A stretch of DNA of 64,000 nt, from the NCBI GenBank assembly GCA_009845905.1, contig VXYS01000004.1, positions 772,548 through 836,547 on the forward strand, in the 5' to 3' direction. The DNA is from Gammaproteobacteria bacterium. GTDB lineage: Bacteria > Pseudomonadota > Gammaproteobacteria > Steroidobacterales > Foliamicaceae. A program made the translations under genes and the position numbers. Position 1 is the first letter of the stretch, and every line of letters begins with the position of its first letter. The notes beneath the pieces are model-generated. The model was not told the origin of the DNA. It saw only the letters and a list, made by a program, of their open reading frames with translations, and searched no databases. Shown in pieces: positions 9,752 to 19,137 of this stretch.

Positions 9752-12700
9752 GGCGCACCCGGGCCGGTACCGGCAGCCGGTTCGTCCGCTACGGCGTCCG
9801 GACTGTCCGAATCGTCAGCCTGCTGCGGCATGACCTCCTCCTGCGCCTGGCTCAGCAGCGCATCCCAATCCACTTCAGGCATGTCGGTCAATTGTTCCTC
9901 CAGATATCGGGCGCAGTCGTCAAACGCGCCCAGATCAATTTCCTCTCGCAGCACCTGCTCAACCAGCGGCTCGTCCCAGCTGCCGCCGACCCGGTAATAA
10001 TTTGCCGAGATCGCCTGCAGAGGCTCGCGGAAGGCCTGCGAGAGCAACAGCATCGTTGCGCCCAGGCCGGTCCCGCCCACTATCACGCCGCCCAGCGAAA
10101 GCAGATCCGGCAGATTGGGGGATACTACGGCAACCTGGTCGTAACTGCGATCCTGCAGGCCGGTGCGGCCGAACAGCGCGAGGCCGGCAACCGCGCCCTG
10201 CAGGCCCACATTGCAGGTGTAAGCCTGCCCTTCGCGAAGGCTGAAATCTCCCGCCAGCCGGTCGAAGGGCAGTCCCTCCTCCGTCACTTCGCGGAAATCG
10301 AGCGCCAGGCGGCGCGGCAGGCGGGCCAGGCTGAGCACGCCCAGCATCCGACCGCCGCCGGGATCCAGGGCGGCCACTTCGCCCACCTCCACCTCCACGC
10401 CGACCGTTCCGTTGGACCGTGCGAGAAAGTCCCCCGAAGGCGGCCCTTCCCAGCTCGCGGAAAGGGTCATCTGACCCCGGTCGCCGGAAATGCCGCGCGC
10501 GTAGCCCAGCTGTTCCAGGGCCGCGGCCACGTCGGAGCTCTCCAGGACCATGTCGAGCCGACCCAGCTGTTCCGCGCCTTCCTCGTCCGTGACCAGCCAG
10601 GCCGCGCTGCCCTGCGACGAGAAGGCCGGCGATTCGGTCCGAAACCAGTTCACCGCCAGTCCGCCCGCGGTCTTCTCGTAACGGGCCCGCACCTCGCCCA
10701 AGCGCATCCGTCCGATGGAAAGATCGCTCAACATCACCTTGCCGGCCGGCAGGCTGCGCGGGTTCGCCGGCGGTTGCGGCTCCGGGTCCGGCAGCGTCAG
10801 CCTCAACCGGTTCAGGTCCGCCAGCAACTGTCCGTTTCCGGACCCCGCGCGCGGCCAGAACAGGCGCCCGTCGGCGAAATCACCCTGAAGCTCCACCTGC
10901 CATCCGTCGGAGCGGGGACGCACGCGGATCGACTGGTCCTTGAGCGTGCTTCCCATCGTATAGACCTCGCCCGCGGTCAGGTCCAGCGTCCAGGGCAGGT
11001 CAAGCGAACCGGCTTCGGATCCCAGCACCTCGGCCCATAGGGCGGGACGCAGCCAGTCGATGCGGCCGTCCACCAGCAGTCCCGGGCCTTCCGGCAGGCG
11101 CGGCAAGGAATCGCCGAAGTGCAGACGCCCGCGGCTGATCCGCCATCCCTCGCCGGCGTCGGCGAACTCCAGGGCGACGCCCGGCCCCAGGCCCAGCCTT
11201 CCCGTCAGGCGCGGCAGGTCCCCGGAGCCCCATAGAAGCTCCAGCCGCGTGGGCCCGGGTTCATCCGCCGGCTTGTTCATCGGGTACGGCAAGGCACTGC
11301 CCAGTCCGGCCAGATCGGTTTCCAGGAGCACCCGCACGGGACGCGAAAGGCCCGCCTGCATCTCGGGCACCAGCACGCTGCCGTCCCACGCGAACTGCCC
11401 ATCGAGCCGGTCCAGCGCGCAGCAGTCAAACAGTTCTTCCAGCGCTTCCGCGGTCGCCGATCCGTCCAGGTCCAGCCGATACCCGTAGCCGGCCATTCCG
11501 GCGGGGGCCCTGTTCACGTCGATCAGCAGCGGCTGATCGAGAAAACGTCCCTGCAACTCGCGTGCGCGCACTCCGGCGCGGGTAAAGCGAATGCTGCCCC
11601 TGAGGTTGGTGACCGCGGGTATCAGTTCGCTCAGCTTCAATTCTCCGCCGCCGAGTTCGGTTTCGGTGAAAATTTCCCAGGCGCTCCGGTCCGCGATAGG
11701 CAGCCTGAACTCCACGCGGGTTCCGGCCTCCCCGGAGGCCTCGGCATTCAGCAGCATGGGATGAATCCGATCGGCCATCGGAATGCGCGCGAGTCCGGCG
11801 ATCAGCGCCGGCAGGGGATCGTCGCTTTCGCCGTTCACCTCCACCACCGGACTCACCAGGTCGCGGACATCGGTGCGCACGTCCCGCCAGCGCACGCCTG
11901 CCAGCTCGCCCGCCGCGTCGAGAATGACCAGGGCGGATCCGTTCAGCACCAGCTGGCCCGACAGGTCCGCCACGTCGGGCCACGCCTCGTGCACCGTCAG
12001 CACGCCGTCGCTCAGGGCCATCTCCACCCGCATGACCGCGCCGCCGAACGGAAATGAATCGAGCGGTCCGCTGAGTTGCATGTTCCACCCGTCGGCGCGG
12101 CCGGCGTGAAGGGCCCGGCTCAGCCAGCCAAACGGAAGTCCGCGCGTGTTTTTCCAGGGAAGGAGCGCGAGCGCGGCCGGCAGGTCCTCGATACGATCGC
12201 CGCCGCCGCTCAGGTCGAGCACGGGAGAGCTGCCGCCCTCGGGCAGGGACAGGGAGAAACGGCCGGCGAAGTCCATCCCGTCGGCGCCCATTCTCAGGTT
12301 GTTGCCCTCGATCGACCAGTTCTCCGGTCCGGTCCTCCAGCTCAATTCCGCCTGCGCCCCGGTCAGATCGACCGCCCCCTCCAGCCAGGAAGCGGCGAAG
12401 TCGCCGGCGCCGGAAATCGAGAGATCGGCATTGCCCGCGCCGGATTCGTGCCGCAGGCTGCCGTCAACTCCCGCCAGCGTCAGGCCGCGTTCCGGCCATT
12501 GCAGGGACAACCCGGAAAACCCGGCGCGTATTTCCGGCGGAAACGGATCCCCGGACTCCCAACTCAGGCTCAGATCGCTGACATCGCCGGCAACCGGCAC
12601 CAGAGCAGGCGCCACTCCGGCTGCTTCGGCGATTCCCAGCAGTGGCGGAATCGCGTCCTCGAGTCGCACAAAGCCCGCCTCCAGTTGCAACGCGGCGAGT

Positions 12701-13722
12701 TCTCCGCCGCTTGCCAGCGTCCAGCTTGCACTGATCTCGGTGGCCCGCCAGTCCTCCCCGTTTCGCGCCGCCTCAAGCCGCGCGGCAGTCAACTCGGCCG
12801 CGTTTCCCCGTCGTTGCCATTCGAACTGGCCCGCAAGGCGGTCAAAAACATGGTCGGCAGGCCCGCCCCCAACCCACAGGTCCGCAAAGTCGAGTTCGCC
12901 GAAAAGCTGTTCGATTTCGGCGCCGTCGAGGTCCACGAAGACGTTGAAATCGCCGGAGCCGATCAACGGCAGTCCGGCCGCTTCGGTGATCAGTTCCCGT
13001 ACCCTCGCCAGGTTTACGGACCGGCCCTCCAGGTGCAGCCGCCAGGGCCCGGTGGGCAGAAATGCGCGGGTCCACTGCGCAAGCTCGATGTCCGCACCCA
13101 ACCCCAGCCAGTCGCCGTATTCCTCCGGCAGCACCAGGCGTCCGTCGAGCACGATCCGGCCGTCGGCTATGGTCACCGACAGCCGTTCCAGCCACAGGTT
13201 CTCGCGCACGCTCCGCGCCGGTTCCTCGAAATCGATCCACACGTCGCGCAGTTGCAGTTCGGGCGGGGCAAAAGCCAGCAGGCGCGCCGGACCGCCCGGA
13301 TAGTAGGCGGGATCGCGTCCCTGCACGGAGAAGGTCTCCGTGCCCAGCCGCCTGAGCGACAGACGGGCGCCGACGATCGACATGCGGTCCAAGTTGAGGC
13401 CCGGTCCGGGCAGCAGCGTCAGGAGATTGATTCCCACCAGGATCTCGTCGGCCAGCAACAACGGACCGCCGCCGCGCTCGGACATGACCCGCACCCCGCG
13501 CAGACGGAATTCGGGGCCGGTAAAGCCCCAAGACGGTTCGATCCGGGCGAACTCCACCGGATAGCCCAGGGCGTCGCTGGTCCACTCGGCGATCTCCTCC
13601 TGGAACGTCGGCACGAGGGGCATCAGCACGCGCAGCACGCCCAGCAACAGGGCCACGAACAGCAATGCCACGCAAACGGCGCCGACCAGCCGGCGCAGGG
13701 CCTTCTTCAGCGGGTCGGGCAT
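9748..13722 (-). CDS. yhdP: YhdP-family AsmA-like envelope protein
   Basis: A 1324-residue giant of the AsmA/YhdP family. In E. coli YhdP works with TamB and YdbH as an inner-membrane-anchored bridge carrying phospholipid to the outer membrane. One transmembrane segment lies near residues 12-35 (VCVALLFVALLLGVLRVLM). The rest is a very long periplasmic repeat-rich beta domain, with SQGSAAWL and LAGDFSLREGQAYT near the C-terminal AsmA-like part. It starts the unit continued by the nitrilase and tldD. The length is close to the E. coli protein (about 1270). Large frames on the opposite strand here are composition shadows. Confidence 0.92.
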   Translation of the reverse strand: MPDPLKKALRRLVGAVCVALLFVALLLGVLRVLMPLVPTFQEEIAEWTSDALGYPVEFARIEPSWGFTGPEFRLRGVRVMSERGGGPLLLADEILVGINLLTLLPGPGLNLDRMSIVGARLSLRRLGTETFSVQGRDPAYYPGGPARLLAFAPPELQLRDVWIDFEEPARSVRENLWLERLSVTIADGRIVLDGRLVLPEEYGDWLGLGADIELAQWTRAFLPTGPWRLHLEGRSVNLARVRELITEAAGLPLIGSGDFNVFVDLDGAEIEQLFGELDFADLWVGGGPADHVFDRLAGQFEWQRRGNAAELTAARLEAARNGEDWRATEISASWTLASGGELAALQLEAGFVRLEDAIPPLLGIAEAAGVAPALVPVAGDVSDLSLSWESGDPFPPEIRAGFSGLSLQWPERGLTLAGVDGSLRHESGAGNADLSISGAGDFAASWLEGAVDLTGAQAELSWRTGPENWSIEGNNLRMGADGMDFAGRFSLSLPEGGSSPVLDLSGGGDRIEDLPAALALLPWKNTRGLPFGWLSRALHAGRADGWNMQLSGPLDSFPFGGAVMRVEMALSDGVLTVHEAWPDVADLSGQLVLNGSALVILDAAGELAGVRWRDVRTDVRDLVSPVVEVNGESDDPLPALIAGLARIPMADRIHPMLLNAEASGEAGTRVEFRLPIADRSAWEIFTETELGGGELKLSELIPAVTNLRGSIRFTRAGVRARELQGRFLDQPLLIDVNRAPAGMAGYGYRLDLDGSATAEALEELFDCCALDRLDGQFAWDGSVLVPEMQAGLSRPVRVLLETDLAGLGSALPYPMNKPADEPGPTRLELLWGSGDLPRLTGRLGLGPGVALEFADAGEGWRISRGRLHFGDSLPRLPEGPGLLVDGRIDWLRPALWAEVLGSEAGSLDLPWTLDLTAGEVYTMGSTLKDQSIRVRPRSDGWQVELQGDFADGRLFWPRAGSGNGQLLADLNRLRLTLPDPEPQPPANPRSLPAGKVMLSDLSIGRMRLGEVRARYEKTAGGLAVNWFRTESPAFSSQGSAAWLVTDEEGAEQLGRLDMVLESSDVAAALEQLGYARGISGDRGQMTLSASWEGPPSGDFLARSNGTVGVEVEVGEVAALDPGGGRMLGVLSLARLPRRLALDFREVTEEGLPFDRLAGDFSLREGQAYTCNVGLQGAVAGLALFGRTGLQDRSYDQVAVVSPNLPDLLSLGGVIVGGTGLGATMLLLSQAFREPLQAISANYYRVGGSWDEPLVEQVLREEIDLGAFDDCARYLEEQLTDMPEVDWDALLSQAQEEVMPQQADDSDSPDAVADEPAAGTGPGAP

Positions 13723-13736
13723 GTGCCGCCGGTCCG

Positions 13737-14069
13737 CTATGTTCCCGCAGCGGCGCTGTCAAACTCCCACAAGTCCTCCAGCTTGTAGAAGTCCCGTGTT
13801 TCCTGCCGCATGAGGTGGACCACCAGGTCGCCCAGATCGATCAGCACCCATTCGCCCCATTGCAGGCCTTCGACGCCCAGGACCCGGTGCCCGGCCTTCT
13901 TGCTTCGTTCGGTCAGGCGATCGGCCAGGGCCCTGATGTGACGCGTGTTGCGGCCGGTGGCGATCAGCATGAAATCGGTCATGCCGGTTTGCGAGCGCAC
14001 GTCCAGCAGGCGCACTTCGGAGGCCTGCAATTCGTCCAGGATGCCTTCGGCCAGGCGCACCAGGGCCAT
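13737..14069 (-). CDS. rsfS: ribosomal silencing factor RsfS
   Basis: RsfS binds ribosomal protein uL14 and blocks subunit joining in starvation. The 110-residue product has the family core: LLDVRSQTGMTDFMLIATGRNTRHI, EGLQWGEWVLIDLGDLVVHLM and FYKLEDLW. I start it at the ATG (MALVRLAEG); no strong Shine-Dalgarno precedes it, and a TTG overlapping the nadD stop could give about nine more residues. Following nadD directly is the conserved order. No rlmH is seen downstream; yhdP follows instead. Confidence 0.92.
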   Translation of the reverse strand: MALVRLAEGILDELQASEVRLLDVRSQTGMTDFMLIATGRNTRHIRALADRLTERSKKAGHRVLGVEGLQWGEWVLIDLGDLVVHLMRQETRDFYKLEDLWEFDSAAAGT

Positions 14070-14092
14070 GTCCGGCACTGCGGAGCGGGCGC

Positions 14093-14752
14093 TCAATTCT
14101 CGCCTCCAGCGTAGGCGCCGGAATCCGAGATGATTCGCGCGACCCGGGCCGGTATCAGGTCCTGCGCAAGGTCTCCCGACCGGGCCGCGCTGCGCACCCG
14201 GCTGGAAGAAACCGATGCGACGGGCTTCCGGCAAATCATGATGCTGCCGGCCTCCGAAGCCCTCAGCTCGCGATGGTCCGTAATCGATCGCGCCTCGATT
14301 TCCGCCTTGAGGGCCGCCGGCAGCGGGGCCTGATGGCCGGCGCGGGCTCCGACCAGGACGTGCGCCAGGCCGAAAATCGACTTCCAGCGGCGCCAGGTCG
14401 GCAGCGTGAGGAATGAATCGAACCCCATCATCCAGCACAGCGTGCGACCCGGGTTCGCGCGCTTCAGGAATTCGAGCGTGTCCACCGTATAGCCGGTGGC
14501 GGAAGGACCCAGCTCGCAATCTTCAACCGAGAATCCGGGGATCCCCTCGAGCGCCGCCCTGAGCATCCGCAGCCTGAGCGGCGCGGAAGCCACCAGGGTG
14601 GTGCGGTGCGGCGGGGCGGACGCGATGACGAAACGAACCTCGGACAGCCTCGCCGCGCCGGCCAACCGGCGCGCCAGCTCGACATGCCCCCTGTGCACCG
14701 GGTCGAAACTGCCGCCGAGCAGTCCCAGCACCGTGTCCCGCCGCTCGCTCAT
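14093..14752 (-). CDS. nadD: nicotinate-nucleotide adenylyltransferase
   Basis: NadD adenylates nicotinate mononucleotide in NAD synthesis. The 219-residue protein begins LGLLGGSFDPVHRGHVELA with the nucleotidyltransferase GGSFDPxHxGH motif. TLCWMMGFDSFLTLPTWRRW is the substrate-binding stretch and IPARVARIISDSGAYAG ends it, although the canonical ISSTxIR motif is weakened here to VASVSSSRVR. It overlaps holA by four bases and precedes rsfS. Confidence 0.93.
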   Translation of the reverse strand: MSERRDTVLGLLGGSFDPVHRGHVELARRLAGAARLSEVRFVIASAPPHRTTLVASAPLRLRMLRAALEGIPGFSVEDCELGPSATGYTVDTLEFLKRANPGRTLCWMMGFDSFLTLPTWRRWKSIFGLAHVLVGARAGHQAPLPAALKAEIEARSITDHRELRASEAGSIMICRKPVASVSSSRVRSAARSGDLAQDLIPARVARIISDSGAYAGGEN

Positions 14753-15774
14753 CGATCGGCGCCCATGCGATGCGGCTCCGCCAGGCCGAAGGCCAGAAGC
14801 TGAAGTTCCGTCCAGGGCTCTCCCGGCCGGGCGCCCTTGATGACCTGGTCGGCCCGCGCGGAGCGAACGAGCAGCCGGCGGATGGAACGGGCGCCGTGGC
14901 GCTTCAGCGCCGAGCGGAACTCGGCCTTGCGGCTCGACCAGACCCTGAGCGCCCCCATGGCCGAGGGCAGGCTGTCGCCCCGTGCCGTGCGCCAGTACAG
15001 GTCCGCCAGTGTCGTGATATCGCGAACGAGGACCCAGAGAATCAGCGTCAGCGGCGCGCGTTCGCGCCTGAGCCCGGCGAGAATGCGCGCCGTACGCCGC
15101 AGGTCCTGGCCCAGGGCGGCCGACCCGAGCTGAAATACGTCGAACCGGCTGGCGTCCGCGATGGCTTCCATGACCGCGTCCACGGACAGCGGTCCGGGGT
15201 CGTGGGCGAGTGCCAGCTTGTCGATCTGCTGCCTCGCGGACAGCAGGTTGCCCTCGGTGCGCTCGGCCAGCAGCGTCACGGCCGCTTCGTCGGGCTGGAA
15301 CCCCTCGCCGGCCAGACGGTCCCTGATCCAGCCGCGTTGCTCGCGGGCGGAAAGCAGTGGCGCATCCACCCAGGTCCCGGCTTTCTCCAGCGCGCCCACC
15401 CAGGCGCTCCTGCGTGCGTTGCGGTCCAGCGCTCCGGCGACCACCATGATCAGAGTATCCTCGGGGACGGCGCCGGACAGCTCCTTCAGAACCTTCGCGC
15501 CGGCCGCTCCCGGCTTGCCGGCCGGCATTCGGACCTCGACCAGCCGCCGGCTGGCGAACAGCGATTGGCTGCAGGCGTCGGTATACAACTCGCCCCAGTT
15601 GAAGCGAGCGTCGGCCAGGTGAAACGAGCGTTCGGAAAAGCCGCCATCACGGGCCGCGGCCCGGACCCGGTCGACCGCCTCGTCCAGCAGCAGCGGCTCC
15701 GCCCCGGACAGCAAGTACAGGGGCGCCAGCCCTCGTTCGAGGGCGGCCGGCAGTTCATTCGGGGTCAGGCGCAC
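14749..15774 (-). CDS. holA: DNA polymerase III delta subunit
   Basis: HolA opens the beta clamp in the clamp loader. The 341 residues match E. coli (343). Visible features are PLYLLSGAEPLLLDEAVDRVR near the N-terminus, DTLIMVVAGALDRNARRSAW in the AAA+ core, and ANMYA-free C-terminal helices ending with IKGARPGEPWTELQLLAF, typical of delta. In most gammaproteobacteria lptE is directly upstream; here cysS, hisI, sufE, yidD and a Trm112 gene lie between them. Confidence 0.93.
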   Translation of the reverse strand: MRLTPNELPAALERGLAPLYLLSGAEPLLLDEAVDRVRAAARDGGFSERSFHLADARFNWGELYTDACSQSLFASRRLVEVRMPAGKPGAAGAKVLKELSGAVPEDTLIMVVAGALDRNARRSAWVGALEKAGTWVDAPLLSAREQRGWIRDRLAGEGFQPDEAAVTLLAERTEGNLLSARQQIDKLALAHDPGPLSVDAVMEAIADASRFDVFQLGSAALGQDLRRTARILAGLRRERAPLTLILWVLVRDITTLADLYWRTARGDSLPSAMGALRVWSSRKAEFRSALKRHGARSIRRLLVRSARADQVIKGARPGEPWTELQLLAFGLAEPHRMGADR

Positions 15775-16037
15775 GTATCGGCGAGCGCGACAGCTTCCTC
15801 GACCAGCAGCACCGGAATGCCTTCATGCACCGGGTAGAGCCAGCCGCCGCATTCGGAGACCAGTGCGCCTTCCATCGCCTGCGTGAGTTTCTGTCCGGCG
15901 GCGTTGCTCAGCGTCTCTTTCGCCACGCCTTCGTTGAAACCCGCCAGTTCGTCCGCCCCGGCAGGGCGCAATTCGCCACCGGTCCTCGGACAACGCAGGA
16001 GCGACAGAAAGGACTCGTCCACGCTAAGGCCGGTCAA
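15765..16037 (-). CDS. Trm112/UPF0434 family protein
   Basis: A 90-residue zinc-ribbon-like protein. It has [14 protein letters not shown] in the N-terminal half and [21 protein letters not shown] at the end, the YPVxxGIPxLL motif diagnostic of this family. Only part of the usual Cys set is present. Bacterial members are poorly characterised; some assist methyltransferases and others accompany lipid A genes. It overlaps holA by ten bases and yidD by fourteen. Confidence 0.88.
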   Translation of the reverse strand: MTGLSVDESFLSLLRCPRTGGELRPAGADELAGFNEGVAKETLSNAAGQKLTQAMEGALVSECGGWLYPVHEGIPVLLVEEAVALADTCA

Positions 16038-16272
16038 TCTTGACGGGCGGCACCGGGTCCCAGCCCGATGGGCCCAGCGGGTGGCAGCGCAGCAGGCGGC
16101 GCAGGGCCATCCCGAAGCCGCGCGGCAGGCCGTGAGTTTCGATGGCTTCCCTGGCGTATTCGGAACAGGTCGGCTGGAATCGGCAGCGAGGACCCAGGAA
16201 AGGAGACACGCAAAGCTGGTAGGCGCGGATCAGCGCAATGGCCCCGGCTTTCATAAGTGACACTAGAGACAT
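16024..16272 (-). CDS. yidD: membrane-protein insertion efficiency factor YidD
   Basis: YidD helps YidC insert inner-membrane proteins. The 82-residue protein has the family signature [20 protein letters not shown] followed by [11 protein letters not shown] and [19 protein letters not shown]. An amphipathic N-terminal helix attaches it to the membrane. The ATG at 16272 has GAGGG upstream and overlaps the sufE end by ten bases; ATG 16254 is a shorter alternative. It is not next to rpmH-rnpA-yidC as usual. Confidence 0.93.
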   Translation of the reverse strand: MSLVSLMKAGAIALIRAYQLCVSPFLGPRCRFQPTCSEYAREAIETHGLPRGFGMALRRLLRCHPLGPSGWDPVPPVKIDRP

Positions 16273-16697
16273 TTTACGGCCCTCTGCCGGATTTCGTTCA
16301 CCATGGAATGCAGGCCGTTGCTGCGGGTAGGGCTCAGGTGCTGGTCGAGGCCGGCCCCGGCGATGAAGTCGGGCGGCGTCTCCACGATCTCCGCCGGACG
16401 CCGGCCGCTGTAAACGCGCATAAGGATTGCCGCCAGCCCGGAAACGATCGCGGAATCGCTGATCGCCAGAAAAAAGAGGCGCCCTTCGTCCTGCCAGGAC
16501 TTCAGCCACACCTGGGACTGGCAGCCGCGCAGGCGATTGTCCTCGATCCGCCACTCGTCGGGAAAGTCAGGCGCATTGCGGCCCAGTTCGATAATGTGCT
16601 GATAGCGCTCCATCCAACTGTCGAAGAAACCCAGCTCATCGAGCAGCTCTTCCTGGGCGTCCCGCAGAGTTCCGGGGGACGGCGGTTCGACGCTCAC
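16263..16697 (-). CDS. sufE: cysteine desulfuration protein SufE
   Basis: SufE accepts persulphide sulphur from SufS for iron-sulphur assembly. The 144-residue length suits the family (E. coli 138). The acceptor Cys lies in [12 protein letters not shown], and the N-terminal [17 protein letters not shown] helix is typical. The start is taken as the GTG that overlaps the hisI stop (GTGA); the longer open frame upstream runs over hisI and is not coding. No sufS or sufBCD is in view. Confidence 0.92.
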   Translation of the reverse strand: MSVEPPSPGTLRDAQEELLDELGFFDSWMERYQHIIELGRNAPDFPDEWRIEDNRLRGCQSQVWLKSWQDEGRLFFLAISDSAIVSGLAAILMRVYSGRRPAEIVETPPDFIAGAGLDQHLSPTRSNGLHSMVNEIRQRAVKCL

Positions 16698-17164
16698 AAC
16701 CGGGTGGGGTTTTCCTGCCCGGCGTAAACCTGCTCCGGATCGAACACCTTGTCGCTTTCGGTGAATTCCAGCTCGACCGGCCCGCCGCCCGAAGTCAGCG
16801 GGACCCGGCGATAGAAGCAGGACCGGTAACCCACGTGGCAGCTCGCGCCGCCGGTCAGCTCGACCCGCAGCCAAACGCAGTCCTGATCGTCGTCGATCAG
16901 CAGTTCGCGCACCCGCTGCCTAAGCCCGCTGGTTTCCCCCTTCCGCCAGAGCTTGTTGCGGCTGCGGCTGAAGTAATGCGCCTCGCCGGTGGTGATGGTG
17001 AGCTCGAGCGCCTCGCGGTTCATGTAGGCGTGCATCAGCAGTTCCCCGCTGCCGTGGTCCGTGACCACGGCCGGGATCAGGCCGTTGGCGTCGAATTTCG
17101 GCGCCAGCTCGGCGCTCTCTTCCACCTGAACCACGGTCCTCCGGGGTGCAAAAAGTTCGCTCAT
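16694..17164 (-). CDS. hisI: phosphoribosyl-AMP cyclohydrolase
   Basis: HisI opens the adenine ring of phosphoribosyl-AMP in histidine synthesis. The 156-residue protein has only the cyclohydrolase domain, with no HisE fusion. Motifs include [38 protein letters not shown] and [14 protein letters not shown] with two zinc Cys. The third zinc Cys, normally the middle residue of DCDxD, is Asp here, and a Cys appears just after the motif (DDDQDC). It is isolated from other his genes and translationally coupled to sufE. Confidence 0.92.
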   Translation of the reverse strand: MSELFAPRRTVVQVEESAELAPKFDANGLIPAVVTDHGSGELLMHAYMNREALELTITTGEAHYFSRSRNKLWRKGETSGLRQRVRELLIDDDQDCVWLRVELTGGASCHVGYRSCFYRRVPLTSGGGPVELEFTESDKVFDPEQVYAGQENPTRL

Positions 17165-17171
17165 GGGTCAA

Positions 17172-18617
17172 TCATAGCGCCGTCCGGCGCCAGGTCGTAC
17201 CTTGCGGGCCGTCTTCCAGGACAACGCCGCGGCCGGCGAGCTCGTCGCGGATGCGATCGGCCGCGGCGTAGTCGCCGGCCGCACGCTGCCTGGCCCGCGC
17301 GCCGATGCGCGCTTCGATTGCCTCCGCGCTCAGTTCCGGGTCGCTCTCCGCGGCCGTAAACCACTCCGCGGGATCGGCCTGAAGAATGCCCATAAGGAAG
17401 CCGCCGGCCCTGAGCGCCGCCCCCCCCGCGGCCGGCTCCACGGCGCCGGACCGCAGCCTGCGGGCCTCCGCGGCCAGCACGCCCAGGGCCTCAGGCGTGT
17501 TGAGGTCGTCCTCAAGCGCCTGAACGAGTTCCGCCGACGGTTCTGCGTGTCGAGGACTGTCTCCCGGGAGCGAAGGCGTCCCGCCTTCGTGGAGGGCGGG
17601 ACGCCCTCCACCCCGGGGGCGCTTGCCTTCCCCGGAATCCCCGGCGCAGTCGAGCAGAACGCGATACAGGCGGTCCAGGCGCTGCCGGGACGCCGCAACC
17701 AGTTCGTCGCTCCACTCCAGCGGGTCCCGGTAACGCGCGCTTAGCAGGGCCAGCCGCAGGACCTCGCCCGGGATCTTCCCGCGCAATTCGCGGATTGTCA
17801 GAATGTTGCCCCGGGACTTGGCCATTTTCGACTTGCCCATGCGGATCATCCCGTTGTGCACCCAGTAACGGGCCAGGGGCGCGCCATGCGCGCAGCAGCT
17901 CTGGGCGATCTCGTTCTCATGGTGCGGAAAGATCAGGTCCCGGCCCCCTCCGTGTATGTCGATCGTTTCTCCCAGGTGTTCCCGGGCCATGGCCGAACAT
18001 TCGAGGTGCCAGCCCGGGCGCCCGCGTCCCCACGGGCTTTCCCAGCCAGGCAGTTCTTCGGAAGACGGCTTCCAGAGCACGAAGTCGGCCGGGTCTTCCT
18101 TGTACGGCGCAACTTCCACGCGGGCGCCGGCAATCTGCTCGTCGCGATTGCGCCCGGAAAGCTCGCCGTAAGCGTCATACGCACCCACCCGGAAGAGCAC
18201 GTGACCTTCCGCCTCGTAAGCATGTCCCGATTTCAGCAGGCTCTCGACCAATGCGGTCATCTGCCGCAGATGTTCGGTCGCACGCGGTTGCCGGTCGGGC
18301 GCAAGCACGCCCAGCGCCGCAATGTCTTCCTGCCAGACCCCGGTCCAGCGCCGAGCGACCGTTGCGATCGGCACGCCCTCTTCGGCGGCCGCCTGGTTGA
18401 TCTTGTCGTCCACGTCCGTGATGTTGCTGGCGTAGAGCAGGCGGTAGCGGCGGCGCAGAATGCGCGCCAGCACGTCGAACACCACGGCCGGGCGGGCGTT
18501 GCCGATGTGGGCGGGTCCGTAGACCGTAGGTCCGCACACGTACATCGTCACGCGGTCCGGATCGCCGGGAACAAAGGGCTGGCGTTCGCCGCCCAGCGTG
18601 TTGTAGAGGCTGATCAT
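17172..18617 (-). CDS. cysS: cysteinyl-tRNA synthetase with REP-derived insertion
   Basis: CysS charges tRNA-Cys. The class I HIGH motif is GPTVYGPAHIGNARP near residue 30, and KMSKS is present as KSKMAKSRGN. The C-terminal helical and DALR-like regions follow. The 481 residues exceed the E. coli enzyme (461). The excess coincides with residues about 330-355, where the coding strand crosses a double REP hairpin (17566-17609) and yields Gly/Pro/Arg-rich peptide (RPRGGGRPALHEGGTPSLPG) between the helical-domain start and LVQALEDDLNTPEAL. The frame stays open, so the enzyme is probably functional. It overlaps lptE by four bases. Confidence 0.94.
   Translation of the reverse strand: MISLYNTLGGERQPFVPGDPDRVTMYVCGPTVYGPAHIGNARPAVVFDVLARILRRRYRLLYASNITDVDDKINQAAAEEGVPIATVARRWTGVWQEDIAALGVLAPDRQPRATEHLRQMTALVESLLKSGHAYEAEGHVLFRVGAYDAYGELSGRNRDEQIAGARVEVAPYKEDPADFVLWKPSSEELPGWESPWGRGRPGWHLECSAMAREHLGETIDIHGGGRDLIFPHHENEIAQSCCAHGAPLARYWVHNGMIRMGKSKMAKSRGNILTIRELRGKIPGEVLRLALLSARYRDPLEWSDELVAASRQRLDRLYRVLLDCAGDSGEGKRPRGGGRPALHEGGTPSLPGDSPRHAEPSAELVQALEDDLNTPEALGVLAAEARRLRSGAVEPAAGGAALRAGGFLMGILQADPAEWFTAAESDPELSAEAIEARIGARARQRAAGDYAAADRIRDELAGRGVVLEDGPQGTTWRRTAL
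17566..17609 (-). repeat. double REP-like hairpin inside cysS
   Basis: On the plus strand, GGGAG with stem CGAAGGC/GCCTTCG around GTCCC is followed by one base and a second stem GGAGGGC/GCCCTCC around GGGAC. Both hairpins lie within the cysS reading frame without a stop. The same double unit occurs between genes at 33063-33106. Confidence 0.85.
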
Positions 18618-19132
18618 GGCCCGCCGGCTGCGGCAGGAGCGGGAAGCGTGGCCAGGTCGCGGAGTATCTGCCAGGCCAGTTCCTCGGCCAGGGCGTCGCG
18701 CAGCACATCGGTTTCCCGCTCCATTCCCAGCACCCGGAACTCGTCCTGCACGCGGGTGTGGTTTGCTTCGCGCTCGCGCTCTTCGATCAGCCGCGCCGGG
18801 CCGAGTCTGAGCGTGTAGCGCACACGGTAGCTGATTTCCGTGACCGTGGGCAGATTATTCGCGGAAATCGCCACCAGACTTTCTTCGCTCTCGTCGTCCA
18901 GCAGACGCAGGATTGCAACATCCTCTCCGGGCTCGCCGTGCAACGTGACCCCCGCCAGGCGCAATTGCTCGTTCAGGGCGCGCCAAAGCGGCGTCGTGCC
19001 GTGGGCGCTTTGCAGCCAGATGCCCCCGGACAGCGCCGGGAACTCAAGCGGCCCCTGAAACTGGAAGCCGCAGGCCGCGAGCAGGAGCGACAGCGCGCAG
19101 ACCGCGGCGCCGCGTGGCAGAAAAGCCCGCAT
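18614..19132 (-). CDS. lptE: LPS-assembly lipoprotein LptE
   Basis: LptE plugs the LptD barrel in the outer membrane during LPS export. The 172-residue product has a lipoprotein signal ending LLLAACGFQFQG (Cys21) and continues with GGIWLQSAHGTTPLWRALNEQL, the weakly conserved LptE fold. The start is ATG 19132; the open frame beyond it runs back into leuS and is ignored. It comes five bases after leuS, the conserved leuS-lptE order, which supports the call more than sequence alone. Confidence 0.88.
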   Translation of the reverse strand: MRAFLPRGAAVCALSLLLAACGFQFQGPLEFPALSGGIWLQSAHGTTPLWRALNEQLRLAGVTLHGEPGEDVAILRLLDDESEESLVAISANNLPTVTEISYRVRYTLRLGPARLIEEREREANHTRVQDEFRVLGMERETDVLRDALAEELAWQILRDLATLPAPAAAGGP

Positions 19133-19137
19133 CGGAA

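Noticed and set aside
12076-13788. 570-codon plus-strand frame opposite yhdP
   Set aside because: Low-complexity Arg/Pro/Gln-rich translation and no ribosome site; it is a composition shadow of yhdP.
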